Below, in pieces: positions 32,691 to 43,465 of a stretch of 64,000 bases of DNA. The stretch lies in contig OX424563.1 of assembly GCA_949152475.1 (NCBI GenBank), positions 5,677,001 through 5,741,000 of the forward strand, written 5' to 3'. Each line of letters opens with the position of its first letter. Positions within the stretch are counted from its first letter, which is position 1. The position numbers were made by a program, and so were the translations under genes. The notes beneath the pieces were generated by a model. The model had not been told where the DNA came from, did no database searches, and saw nothing but the letters and a program-made list of their open reading frames with translations. The stretch comes from Terebella lapidaria (Eukaryota; Annelida; Polychaeta; Terebellida; Terebellidae).

Positions 32691-33095
32691 TATACACAAA
32701 GTTTTTTTTTTTGCTGGAAATGGCTCATAGCCCGTTAACCATAAATATTTACCAGGATGGACGGACGTGCAGACGGATGGGCGTTACGGGCAGACTCGAA
32801 TGTTAAATTTCCTATCTTAATTTTCCTCGCAAGTCCTGAAAAAATTGAACTTTCGGCTCAAACCATGGTTAGGGGGTATTTACAGCTTTTCTCCCCCTAA
32901 GCTTTCCCCGCAAGAAGAACTTTACTCACAAACAGGTGTTGTGTGGCTTTTTTAGTCACACAAGTCTTTTTCCTAGTCACACAAGTACTCTCATTCGCCC
33001 GGACAGACAGACGACTAGACGAACAGATGGACGACGGACGCAATGCGATGGCAATAGGTTATCGGACCATAGGTCCGGTCATGCACCTAAAAATA
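32691..33095 (+). mobile_element. Host hairpin-class element, 3' end
   Basis: After the ATCTT duplication the host resumes (TATACACAAAG), passes degenerate GGACGGACG tracts and closes with a hairpin (GGTTATCGGACC-ATA-GGTCCGG) and CACCTAAAAA at 33052-33090. This is the ACGG-side terminus of the element that starts at or before 20908. Confidence 0.55.
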
Positions 33096-33228
33096 GATAC
33101 TCCAGAAATATAGATACTCCGGAATTGGCCTTGTAGATATATTGCCTTGACGCCCTGATGCATATTACCTATATCATACAGATATATATCACAACACACA
33201 TGATCACAACACACATGACAAATAAATC

Positions 33229-33234
33229 TTTATT
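33229..33234 (-). promoter_or_regulatory. Polyadenylation signal abutting the ASB-like stop codon
   Basis: Read on the minus strand, AATAAA follows the TAG stop (33236-33238) after a single base, so the stop and signal are practically contiguous and the 3' untranslated region would be only tens of bases. Confidence 0.55.
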
Positions 33235-33235
33235 A

Positions 33236-34514
33236 CTAGATTTTAAGTTGAATGTATCGTATGAGGAAATGTGGCAAGGGTAGATCCAGCTGATGATGGA
33301 CCTCTCCAGGTCGTAAGCACCTGCGTATCACTGTCCGACACTGGTGTAAGAGGGTCACCGGCTGCTTAGAGAGAGCCAGGAATGTATCCCACCTCTCCCT
33401 ACTCCCAGGCAACACACTGTCCATCTTCAAAGCACTTTCTATAGCACGGCATACCTCACTGTGCTTAGTTCCAGCAGCATAGAGTAGGCCAGCCATTTCC
33501 AAGTTCCGCCATTTGCAGGCTCTGTAGAAAGGCGACAGTTTGTTCTCCTGAGGTCGTGCGTTATATTGAACCAGGAGTCTCACGGCCGCAGTCTTGTTCT
33601 GTGAAGCTGCTAAAGTCAGACACGACATGCAGTCCTGTGATGGGAGGTTGTTGGGATCCATCCCTCTATCCAGTAACACCCTCAACACACACTCAGACCC
33701 CACAGCAAAGTGCAGGGGCGACCAGCCGTCTCTGTCCGTCAGCGTCAGGTCCGGAGTCTGTCGTATCAACATCTTGATGATCCTCACAAATACCTCAGAT
33801 CTGTCCTCTTTGAAATTCTCACACACTAGCATCAGGGAAGTTTTGCCGAACTTGTTCTGGTGGTTGACGTCGGCGCCGTTCCTGAGCAATGTGCTGACAG
33901 CATCCTCCAGGCCACAGGCGGCCGCCCAGTGCAGCGCTGTGTCGCCCATGTGATTGGTTTTGTTTATGTCCGCTCCATGCTTGATCAACATGAGCACGGT
34001 GGAGTTTGCACACTTCACAGATATACTGCGACATACAGGCGATAGAGGCCCGTAGCAGGCTGCGATAAGTGGCGTACACCACGACAGAAACTCGTCATCA
34101 TGATAGAAGTAAGTGTTACATTCAGCCCCCACGCCTAGAAGGAACTTGAGACACTGCTCAGAACAGACAGCTGCCGACTCGAATAGAGCTTCATTGATGG
34201 CGACCTTTACTCTTGTCAGGACTCTCCGCTCAGTTTGTACAGTGCTGTCATACTTGCTGAGCGGCAGATACTTGGCCAAGAGCACTCGAAGACACTCCAC
34301 GTCATCCCTGCTGACGGCACAAGTGAGAGCCGTCCGACCCTGGTGATGGAGGAACGGGTCACTACCGACGTCCATGAAGGCCTCCACAGCTGCCAGATTT
34401 GACTGTTTGACCGCCTGTGACAGAGCAAAGGCCTTCTCGTGCATGTCGACGACATTACTGACCAGGCTCTGGGCGTCACTGATGCCGTTTCGTGAAAGCG
34501 CCTCTTGCACCAAC
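33236..34514 (-). CDS. Ankyrin-repeat and SOCS-box (ASB-type) protein, 3'-terminal exon
   Basis: 425 codons open to a TAG stop; the 5' part of the gene is missing. The exon starts at a good acceptor (CTGTTTGCAG on the minus strand). About eight ankyrin repeats can be read: GRTALTCAV...CLRVLL, CTPLIAACYG..., GDTALHWAAACGLEDAVSTL, GKTSLMLVCENF, GWSPLHFAVGSECVLRVLL, CLTLAASQNKTAAVRLLVQY and others. The C-terminal 40 residues are a SOCS box: an elongin-BC contact (LLHQCRTVIRRCL) and a Cul5-type box (LDLPLPHFLIRYIQL). ASB proteins are substrate receptors of cullin-5 ubiquitin ligases; the ankyrin part chooses the substrate. I could not assign a numbered ASB. Codons are GC-rich compared with the flanks. 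Confidence 0.85.
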
Positions 34515-34932
34515 CTGCAAACAGTGAACAAGAACATGATTATGAAGGTGCTATCACAACCCATGTCTCAGTTCCAAGTTATCCTACAAGGAACCCCATC
34601 AATCATCTTCTCTATACTAGTAAGTGATTACCAACTAACTTTTCTGGTTTTAAGGGGCCGGTCATTACTCATCAGGTGGGGGGATTGGGTAAGAAACTGG
34701 GGGGGGGGGGGGGGTGTCACACTTTCAACACTGTTGTGGGGCTCATACTTTTATTTTCAATGGAACATTTCGGAGGTTGAATTTTGGTTAACTTGAGAAA
34801 ATCTGTATGTTGAAATACATGTAGTGAACATGTGGAATCCATCCTTTTGTCACATTATCAGTGAAACTACATGTATAGTTCCGCCGAAAATTGATCCTAG
34901 AAACAGCATGTCAAAACCATAGGCCGATTTAC

Positions 34933-35074
34933 CCGGCCACTGAGGATAATCCTCGATGAGCTCAGGACTGTCCTGGACCGCCATGAACAAAACATGGACT
35001 TTTTCACCCAGGACTGCAAAATAGTCCTGGATCGTCTCGGATGACGCTATCGTGAATCTCATGTACCTGCGCAT
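34933..35074 (-). CDS. Candidate upstream exon of the ASB-like gene
   Basis: From an ATG at 35074 the minus strand encodes 47 residues (MRRYMRFTIASSETIQDYF, then ...LIEDYPQWP) and ends at a donor-like CCGG|GTAAAT. Codon use resembles the ankyrin exon rather than the surroundings. However, the donor leaves one extra base while the ankyrin exon at 34514 needs two, so a direct join is out of frame. A missing small exon, another donor, or a chance ORF are all possible. It could also belong to a different gene. Confidence 0.3.
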
Positions 35075-35479
35075 GACTTTCTTGGTGGCCAGGACATTGA
35101 TAGACAACAAGATCTAGTGACCAAGATTTTTTTGAAGGACTCAACCGGTAAGCCCTAACTTCCTAGGGCTAGACCAATAGATCTAGACTAGTAGAGTGAT
35201 CCAGCCTATTTTCGGACGCCACCAGAAATCGAACACTTCATGATTTACCGCCTAAAATCTACATCAGTTATTTTGCCACAAACAAATTTTCTCAAGCACT
35301 GAACCGAAATAAGTATTTGTTGTCTTTGCTGCTCTAAAGAAATCTCTGCAAAGTGATACAGGAGATATCTAATTATCTGCTTCTATAAGTTCCATAATGT
35401 TAAATTCTCTGTTAGTGTCAGTGTCCGAAAACTGTATGACATACTCTATTATGATCTTCCTGTTCTCACGGTCGCTTAA

Positions 35480-36005
35480 AGCTGCTGCTTTCGAATGTAT
35501 GCAATATTTTTTTCAAAATCAATTGCACATCTAATGCAATATAACAGAAGGTGTGCTCAATGATTTTGACGATTACAGTCCGTCTGGGTTGTCTTTTCAT
35601 CCGTTATAGTGCCCATTTTGTACCTGTTTTGTAAATAAACAAATGAAATGTATCCATTAAACTTGAATGCAAACAAATGCTCAAATCGCCCTTAAAAGTC
35701 CACATCGAGTACATTTTCCAGCTGTATGTGTATATAGTTTTGTTGTGAGAAAATAATCAGTGATATTCCATGATGTGCGTGGAATTGTCAGTCTATCTCG
35801 CACTTCTATGCTTTGTTTACATCTGCATGTGATGGATACAGTTCCTGTATTTACGCAATAACCGACTGTTCAAATGGACAAAATTTCTCTGAGAACTGGT
35901 TATTTTCATTACATGTGATGTGAGTATGTTTCATTCAGTTAGTTTAGCATGCTTAGTATGAAATATAGTTTTCAAAAATTATGACTGGTTTCGAAGGCAG
36001 CTGCT
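35480..36005. mobile_element. TTAA-flanked MITE G, copy 1
   Basis: The ends AGCTGCTGCTTTCGAA and TTCGAAGGCAGCTGCT are inverted and flanked by TTAA at 35476-35479 and 36006-36009. The element is 526 bp and non-coding. A second copy in opposite orientation follows 100 bp later. Confidence 0.75.
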
Positions 36006-36104
36006 TTAACTTTCTTCCATCACTCACGTGTAGCCTTGCAACAACTACCGAGCGATTGCTCAGTGTATATCCTAAAATTATTATGATCTAGCTATTATTT
36101 TTGA

Positions 36105-38025
36105 AGCAGCTGCCTTCGAAACCAGTCAATATTTTTTGAAAACTATATTTCATATTAAACATGCTAAACTAACTGAATGAAACATACTCACATCAAATGT
36201 AATGAAAACTATACGTCAAGGCCTAAAGATGCCTTGGAGGCATTTCGGTGTTAGGACTAATTTGTAATATTTAAAACATGTTTGCCACGGGCTCCATGAC
36301 ACACTGTTTGCTAGATGTTGACGAAAATGAAAAATGTCGAAAAATGCCGACTCGGCAAAAAAATTTCGGGTCAAGGTCAATCATGATAATACCTTTAAGA
36401 CACGTTTGTCTAGGACGACGAGTCCGAAAATAACGTCCGTTTTGCTCTACGACTCACCGTTACCGAGATATCAACGAAACAAAAAAATGCCGACTCGGCA
36501 AAAACATTTCGGGTCAAGGACAAAGTTCATCCATCATACCCCCAGACATATTTGTCTAGGGCGACGAGTCCGGAAATAACGTCCGTTTCGCTCTACGACT
36601 CACCGTTACCGAGATATCGACGAAACAAAAAAATGCCGACTCGGCAAAAAAATTTCGGGTCAAGGATAAAGTTCATCCATCATACCCCTTAGACATGTTT
36701 GTCTAGGACGATGAGTCCGAAAATAACGTCCGTTTCGCTCTACGACTCACCGTTAAAAAATTTCGGGTCAAGGTCAAAGTTCATCCATAATACCCCTTAG
36801 ACATGTTTGTCTAGGGCGATGAGTCCGAAAATAACGTCCGTTTCGCTCTACGACGTACCGATTCCGAGATATACAGGAAGCCTCAAGGATGAGTCAGCAA
36901 AAAGTTATTTCGACCTCTAGGTCAAAGGTCGTTTGACGGATCAATCCCAAAATCGCTAGGGTTCTTCCCTTGTGGTATATAAACCTCCATGCAAAGTTCT
37001 GCAACTATTGCCTGAATATTTTTTGAGTTATCGTCCGGAAACCAAGTCTCATAATCGGCCTTGATTTCATCCTCATGGACCTCGGAGTCGAATCAAAAAA
37101 GAAAATACCCCCATAGACATGTTTGTCTAGGGCGACGAGTCCGAAAATAACGTCCGTTTCGCTCTGCGACGCACCGTTTCTGAGATATGCAGGAAGCCTC
37201 AAGGATGAATCAGCAAAAAAATATTTTGACCTCTAGGTCAAAGGTCCTTTGACGGATTGATCCCAAAATCAATAGGTTTCTTCCCTGGTGGTATATGAAC
37301 CTCCATGCAGAGTTCTGCATCTATTGCCTAAATATTTTTCGAGTTATCTTCCGGAAACCAAAAACCTTGATTTCATCCTCACGGACCTCGAAGCCGGCTC
37401 AAAAAGAATAGGGTTCTTCCACATATCATTTCTGACTAGTGGTGAAAATTTGATAAGGATCCATCAAGGCAATCTAAAGTTATCGTCCGGAAACCAAAAT
37501 GGCGGAATGGCGGAAGAAGAAGAAAAAAAAAATATATATATATATATATTCTGCTGAAACCATAAAGGCATTTCTGCCGAAATGCCTTAATAACCAGTCC
37601 TCAGGGAAATTTTGCTCATTTGAACAGGCGGTTCTCGCGTAAATACAGGAACTGTATCCATCACACGCAACTGTAAACAAAGCATAGAAGTGTGAGATAG
37701 ACTGACAATTCCACGCACATCATGGTATATCACTGATTATTTTCTCACAACTACATTATGCACATACGAACTGGAAAATGTACTCGATGTGGACTTTTAA
37801 GCGCAATTCGAGCATTTGTTTACATTCGGGTTTGATGGATACACTTCGTTCGTTTATTTACAAAACCGGTACAAAATGGGCACTTAAACGGATGAAAAGA
37901 CAACTCGGACCTGTAGACTGTAATCGTCAAAATCATTGAGCAAACCATTTGTTATATTGCATTAGATGTGTTCAACAAAAAATTGGTTTTGAAAAAAATA
38001 TTGCATACATTCGAAGGCAGCAGGT
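36105..38025. mobile_element. TTAA-type MITE G, copy 2, interrupted by a family D element
   Basis: The ends AGCAGCTGCCTTCGAA (36105) and TTCGAAGGCAGCAGGT (38025) match copy 1 in reverse. The flanks are TTGA and TTAA. Removing the D insertion at 36209-37590 leaves about 539 bp, the size of copy 1. Copies 1 and 2 form an inverted repeat around about 36055. Confidence 0.75.
36209..37590 (+). mobile_element. Family D hairpin-ended element inside MITE G copy 2
   Basis: The 5' end is CTATACGTCAAGGCCTAAAG, then GCCTTGGAGGCATTTCGG. The 3' end has AT-rich DNA and hairpin GGCATTTC-TGCC-GAAATGCC, then TTAA. The core has tandem units with CGACTCGGCAAAAA, TTTCGGGTCAAGG, GACATGTTTGTCTAGG and CGTCCGTTTCGCTCTACGAC, plus GACCTCTAGGTCAAAGGTC blocks. 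Comparison with MITE G copy 1 gives the empty site AATGAAAA|TAACCAG, with no duplicated bases. Confidence 0.75.
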
Positions 38026-38880
38026 TTAAAGACACAGAACTTCAGAAGGTGTCTGATTTCTGTCTGGAAAGTCCGATTACTGTCACTTGAACTCACAGTT
38101 CGTAATTCACCAATATTGAAGTAAAGGACAGAATAATATTTCAATAAATTTATAACTTCTACTTTCCATAAATTTATAAATTTTTAAGCTATCTACCGCA
38201 TCTACATGCATATCCTGTTGCATGTAAAACTAAGCACCTAGCAATATTTAATTATTGAAATTTAACCTTAAGTGTCCGAAAACTGTATGATTTACTCTAC
38301 GTACCGTCTCCATCTCTCATTTCCATCACGAACCCTTCTCGAGTTGGACAAAGACATTGTGAATGCTGAAGGCTGCCTACCACATCAGGAACCCCAATAT
38401 TTGGCTATTTTGTTTTTGGAACAAGACGTCTAGTCCCACAGGCACTTGAAGACCATTAAAGCTATATTCACTTTTAGAATTGACATAATGTATTCTGCAG
38501 TAGTTTTGTTTTGTCTATAGAATGAGAAATCGTGAAAATTTGGGTCTGAAAATGTATATTACGTGCCTAAATTGAGTTGCCAAATCAAGATTCAAAGTCG
38601 GGCCAGTCAATCTCGCATCAATGACTGACTACTCTGACCAGTCTATCAGTATCATGATTAGATCTAGATCCTCTATGACATAGGCCTATGTCGCAAGAAA
38701 CAGACATAGTTCAAACTGTTCAATGAGCTCATGTGTTTTTTTTTTATAGCACACTGTATAGTCAATTTAATGGTCTTCAAGTGCCTGTGTCTAGTCCCAT
38801 AGTCAAATAGGTGTCTGTTCAAGGTTTAATTAATTCCTGTCTAAATTTCTGTTTAGCAACCATGGGTTTTTCCAAAACTC
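38026..38880. other. No gene recognised
   Basis: AT-rich. A 20-bp motif, AGTGTCCGAAAACTGTATGA, at 38271 also occurs in the same orientation at 35420, bracketing the pair of G MITEs. It may be a duplicated host segment. Confidence 0.35.
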
Positions 38881-39029
38881 GATGTGTGACTACAAAATGT
38901 GCGGTCGACCCATTGCGTTAAAACTGACGGCAAACGACCAGCCCACCAGGAAAAATTGTGCTCCCCAAGGGAGTATTCTTTATCCAAATACCAGGGATCT
39001 CCGTATTTTACCCCTGGGCTTATTATACA

Positions 39030-39480
39030 AGGGCGGATTTAAGGGGGTCCTTGGGGTCCGGACCCCACCTTTTTGTGGGCAAAGAGGAGAGAGTGAGGAA
39101 AGAAATTGGGGCAGACTATTATACCATAATATATAGTGTAGGCCTAGCCCCACTATTGGCCAATGTTTACAGTCTATCGACTAGACTGTAAACATTGGCC
39201 AATAGTGGGGCTAGTGTAGGCCTATGACATGGTTCTTACTTCATATGACCACTACAAATATCTTGATGGGCAGTTTTCTTTTCTAGGTTTCAACAAGATT
39301 TGATATTTCTCTTCGATCTAAATTCTCATCATGGAATTAAATGGATACACAAGCCTTCATGAAGGTATCTTCTGGGCAAAGCATAATAATTAAATTGGCC
39401 ATCACAATGCTAAATGGTCTCATTTTGGTGATCCATAACACCTTTCCAAAAAAAAAAAAATCCCCGCCTAACCACTATGC
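39030..39480. mobile_element. Element H-related fragment
   Basis: Starts with GGGCGGATTTAAGGGGGTCC, then GGACCCCAC, and shares AGGTTTCAACAAGATTTGAT and CTCATCATGGAATTAAATGG with the region at 44445-44740. It contains the long palindrome at 39144-39214. No coding potential. Confidence 0.5.
39144..39214. repeat. Perfect inverted repeat, 33-bp arms, 5-base loop
   Basis: The left arm runs CTAGCCCCACTATTGGCC through AATGTTTACAGTCTA; the right arm 39182-39214 is its exact reverse complement; the loop is TCGAC. Lack of any mismatch implies it is young or maintained. The related sequence near 44570 lacks the palindrome. Confidence 0.92.
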
Positions 39481-39744
39481 TAGTTTTATCAATTGATGTA
39501 TTGGACATCGCGTGATAAGCATGAATATATTTGACGGCACATGGGATTTTTTGCTATTCTGCCTCGAATGGACCAGGGGTAAAAATACCCGAAAATATGG
39601 GTGATGATGGCCATGCAAAACCCCTTCGCTTCCGCAGTTCCTGAGAAGAACGACAATAAGATATTGCCTTGAAAACCGGGTCACTAATTCCCAGCAGTGT
39701 ATTCTTTCAGGTGAATATACACTCGTCCAGAAATCTGGCATAAA

Positions 39745-40662
39745 AAATATACGAGGTCAAGTTCAAGGTCATGACAATATTCAGCATATATGATTTCCTA
39801 TATGTGCACAATTGATTCCTAATCTGTAATGTCGATGATAAGTGAGATATTAGCCATTTTGTGCTTTGACCTTGAAAATAAGGTCCAAGGTCAAGGTCAT
39901 GAGAATATCCAGCATATATCATTTCCGATATGTCCACAATTGATTCCTTATCTCTAATCTCAATATTAAGTGAGATATTCGGGGAAATGTGCCCCATTAT
40001 AAAGCATAGGAGAATTTAACATGGGAAAGTCTCATTTGGGCCCAAAATGGCCCACTTCGAGCGATTCAAGGGCAACGAAACTTATACTGTAAATCCAGAT
40101 AATTTTGCGTCCTTCAATTTTTGCGTTTTGATCAAGTGGACTCATTCGCGCCCTTTTAATTTTGCGTTTTTACTAGAAAACAGGTGTGGTGCAATGGTTT
40201 TCAACACTTTCTTTTCAATTCGCATCCTCAGATTTTTGCGATTTGGTTCCATTAGCAAAAGTAGCAAACATAAAAGGACACGACTAATTTAGGGATTTAC
40301 ATTACATTGTACATGTCACAGGGATTTACAGTACATGTCACAGTATATATGAGGAGTGTTATGCATAAAAAAAAGATAAGTTACTGAACAGATTTTGAGA
40401 AATCGACCATCAAAGTCCAAAATTGGTCGTTTTTCTTAAAAAATAGCCGCCATTTTGAAAAAATTTGCGAAAATAAAAAAAACTTTAAAAAAAATATCTC
40501 TCTCTTGAAATAATTTTAGGCATTTTTGTGCAAAATTTCAAAAAGATTCAATCGTAAACTTAAAAGATAAAAAATATAAAAAATGTAGATGGAGGACGAC
40601 GACGGATGAAGGACACAATGCCACGGCAATAGGTTATCAGACCAAAGGTCTGGTAACCTAAA
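39745..40662 (+). mobile_element. Family B element, 5'-truncated copy
   Basis: Begins inside the tandem core (AAGTTCAAGGTCATGAC), passes CCCATTATAAAGCATAGGAG and AAATAGCCGCCATTTTG, and ends in hairpin GGTTATCAGACC-AAA-GGTCTGGTAACC (40632-40658) then TAAAAAA. The hairpin stem has CAGACC/GGTCTG where others have CGGACC/GGTCCG, a paired change. It abuts the A element starting at 40666. Confidence 0.72.
40085..40333. mobile_element. TA-flanked MITE J
   Basis: TACTGTAAATCC at 40085 and GGATTTACAGTA ending 40333 are perfect 12-bp inverted ends including the TA. Other B copies read TTATACATGTCAC where this one is interrupted, confirming a TA duplication. Non-coding; Tc1/mariner-like by target and by resemblance to MITE K ends (TACTGTAAA). 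Confidence 0.8.
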
Positions 40663-40665
40663 AAA

Positions 40666-42168
40666 TTAGCCCAAAGGCTAAGATAGGTTACCGGACAATT
40701 TTGGTTTGGCCATGGCAGCATTGGCAGGTAACAGACCTTGAGATTTACCAATCAAGGTTCGCAGTGTAAACATATGACCTTGGGATGTACCAATCAAGGT
40801 CATCAGTATGAACTTCGATGTAACCATTACATGTATGTGTGCGGCATTTGATATTCTATATGTTGGGTGGAATCGTTTAGGCCGCTCAGGTCAATTTACA
40901 CATTCCAAGTCAGACATTTGGCACTCAAGGTCATCTGACGTCAAGTTCAAGGTCATCATTAGTTGTGCCATATATGTCTTCCTATATGTTCATAATGCAA
41001 ACAGGAGCTCTATCTGCAAGCATTTCATCTACAAAGGCAAATCTGGGCATTTTTTGACCCCAAAATGGCTGTTTTGACCTTTCAAGGTCATCCAAGGTCA
41101 AATTCAAGGTCACCACACAAGTCGCCATATATGACTTCCGATTTGAAAGTGCCAATTTCTAAGCTCTATCTTCAAGCGTTCTATGAGTACAGTCCTGACA
41201 GCTCCCATTATGAAGGAAAAAAGTGCCAAAATTTTTTTCAAAGGGTGAAAATTTTTTTTTGCCTAGAAATGGCCCAAAATGGATAGTAATGTTATTTGGG
41301 GCGAAAAACTTTTTTTTCGCCGACTCGTCAAAAATTCAAAATGGCCGCCACACTGAGATCGGCGATTCAAGGGCAACAAAACTTATACACGTCACAGAGG
41401 TATATAAGAGGAATCTTTTTAAGCAAAAATCTCAAAACTGATCAGAGAGTTTTTGAGAAAATACAGACCAGGTGCAAATTTGAGCGTTTTTCGACCCAAA
41501 AATGGCTGTTTTGACCTTTCAAGGTCATCCAAGGTCAAATTCAAGGTCACCACACAAGTCGCCATATATGACTTCCCATTTGAAAGTGCCAATTTCTAAG
41601 CTCTATCTTCAAGCGTTCTATGAGTACAGTCCGGACAGCTCCCATTATGAAGGGAAAAAGTGCCGAAAATTTTCTAAGTCCAAAATTTTTTTCAAAGGGA
41701 GAAAATTTTTTTTTGCTCTAGAAATGGCCCAAAATGGATAGTAATGCGATCTGGGGCGAAAAAAAATTTTTTTGCCGACCCGCCAAAAATTCAAACTGGC
41801 CGCCACACGAAAACCGGCAGATTTAGGGCAACCAAACTTATACATATCACAGAGGTATATGAGGGGAATCTTTTGAAACCAAAAACTCAAAACTGATCAG
41901 ACAGTTTTTGAGAAAATGGCCGTCAAAGTCCAAAATTGAGCGTTTTTCGACAAAAACGGCCGCCATTTTGAAAAAAATGCGAAAATCAAAAAACAAAAAA
42001 ATACCTCCTTCTCAAAATATTTTTAGGCATTTTTGTGCAAAATTTCAGAAAGATTCGATCGTTAACTTTAAAGATAAAAATGTTAACGCCGGACGGACGG
42101 ACGGACGGACGGACGGACGGACGCAACGCCATGCCAATAGGTTATCGGACCAAAGGTCCGGTAACCTA
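40666..42168 (+). mobile_element. Family A element, inverted copy A4
   Basis: 5' end TTAGCCCAAAGGCTAA, then AGATAGGTTACCGGAC. 3' end: short (ACGG)n tract at 42088-42121, then hairpin GGTTATCGGACC-AAA-GGTCCGGTAACC (42140-42166) and TAAAA. The interior is almost the same as A1 and A3 on the other strand. It is inserted into an older E-type 3' end whose remnant (GGACGGACGACGGACGAAAA, then AGCTTACCGGCCC) follows at 42178-42230. Confidence 0.8.
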
Positions 42169-42170
42169 AA

Positions 42171-43340
42171 ATTACAGAACCGGACGGACGACGGACGAAA
42201 AGCCACGACAATAGCTTACCGGCCCATTTAAAAATACACAAAACGAATTTTTTAATATACAATATGACACACTGAAGTGTTCGCAACTCACTAAAATAAA
42301 TGTGTTTTGTGTGTGCGTGGGAGGGAGGGGGTTTCAGGTGAGTTAAATGTACATGACGTATGAAATAATAAGTGGTCCATAGAAGGCGTAGGTTGTAGAC
42401 CTATGTGGCTCATTGCCCATCAGCAGGTCCCATCGGTTAAGGAGTGTTTCTCCCTTGTTGAACCACTACCGATGTCTGCGACAGATGGCGCCATATTCTC
42501 GTCTCACCCAAGAAGAACTGATTAGCCTTGTCCAGCGACCACCAACTCTTACTCGCGGCATCTACAGGCAGGAGCCAGGCCAAATATTGATAAGAGTCAA
42601 CAATGACCTTCAATAGGTCAATAGTGTTTTCACAATCTACTTCGTACTGTATGCCTATATATACAATGAGTGATAACTGACAATAGAATTTTAAAAAAAA
42701 AAGAAAAAAAGAATAGGTCTAAAAACAAATGAAAATAAGATTGAGAACAAATTATTAAAGTTCTAAAAATTAGAATTAATAATTTCAGAAAATTATTAAT
42801 TCTGAAGTTGACTAAATTAAAAAAAAAAAAAAAAAAGCCTGTAGATCTATACATATAAAATAGGATATACTGAGACATCAAAATAAAGCATTGTTCAGTT
42901 ATAGATAAAAATGGATGGAGACTTTGCAAGACAAAATACCAACTGCAAAGTAAACGATAAATTCAGATATAAATCTATAACCTGGTCTACAACCGCCAAC
43001 TTGGGGACAGTTGTTTTATATCTAGACCTATATGTGAAATTCATGCTAAAATAGCCATCAGATACTACCAATTATCAACATTTATCATACATGTGTGTTT
43101 TCAAATTAATATCAGAGGCATGCCCCCACCAGACCGTTAGCTGCTTAGTGTACGTGGCTTCGCCCATCGTGGTTCGTAAGTTAAAAAAAAGTTTTCTATG
43201 CACGCATTGGACAGACCCCTCTCCCCTCAGGTTTTACACTGTGGTTGCGCCCTTGAGGGATTTCAAACTTTTCCGGAGGGGGGGGGGGGTGTCCCTGGAT
43301 CCGCCTACCGTACAACTTCTAATAGAGGCCTGGGTGTCTA
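42171..43340. other. Mostly unrecognised; E-type remnant then AT-rich DNA
   Basis: After the E remnant there is AT-rich sequence with poly(A)/poly(T) runs. A short open frame at 42480-42616 (QMAPYSRLTQEELISLVQRP) has no recognised relatives and no clear splice sites. A poly-G tract and GTCCCTGGATCCGCC at 43277-43308 is an end of the poly-G TIR family. Confidence 0.35.
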
Positions 43341-43344
43341 TTGA

Positions 43345-43465
43345 TTACAGTTACACTCTAGACCCGGCGTCTATTAGAACCCGGCGTCTTAATTTCAGTA
43401 TACGTGAACCCTCGGCGTCTATTAGAACCCGGCGTCTATTACGAACCCGGCGCCTATTAGAAGTC
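43345..43465. repeat. Short tandem repeat, CGGCGTCTATTAGAACC type
   Basis: The 17-18 bp phrase CCCGGCGTCTATTAGAA recurs about five times with partial units. It creates an open frame with repeated RTRRL that I do not consider a gene. Confidence 0.7.

Noticed and set aside
34850-35110. Joining the 35.0-kb frame directly to the ankyrin exon
   Set aside because: The visible donor and acceptor phases do not agree, so it is listed only as a low-confidence candidate exon.
42413-42616. 67-codon frame containing QMAPYSRLTQEELISLVQ
   Set aside because: Looks more protein-like than its surroundings, but lacks splice sites and recognisable relatives and lies between transposon remnants.
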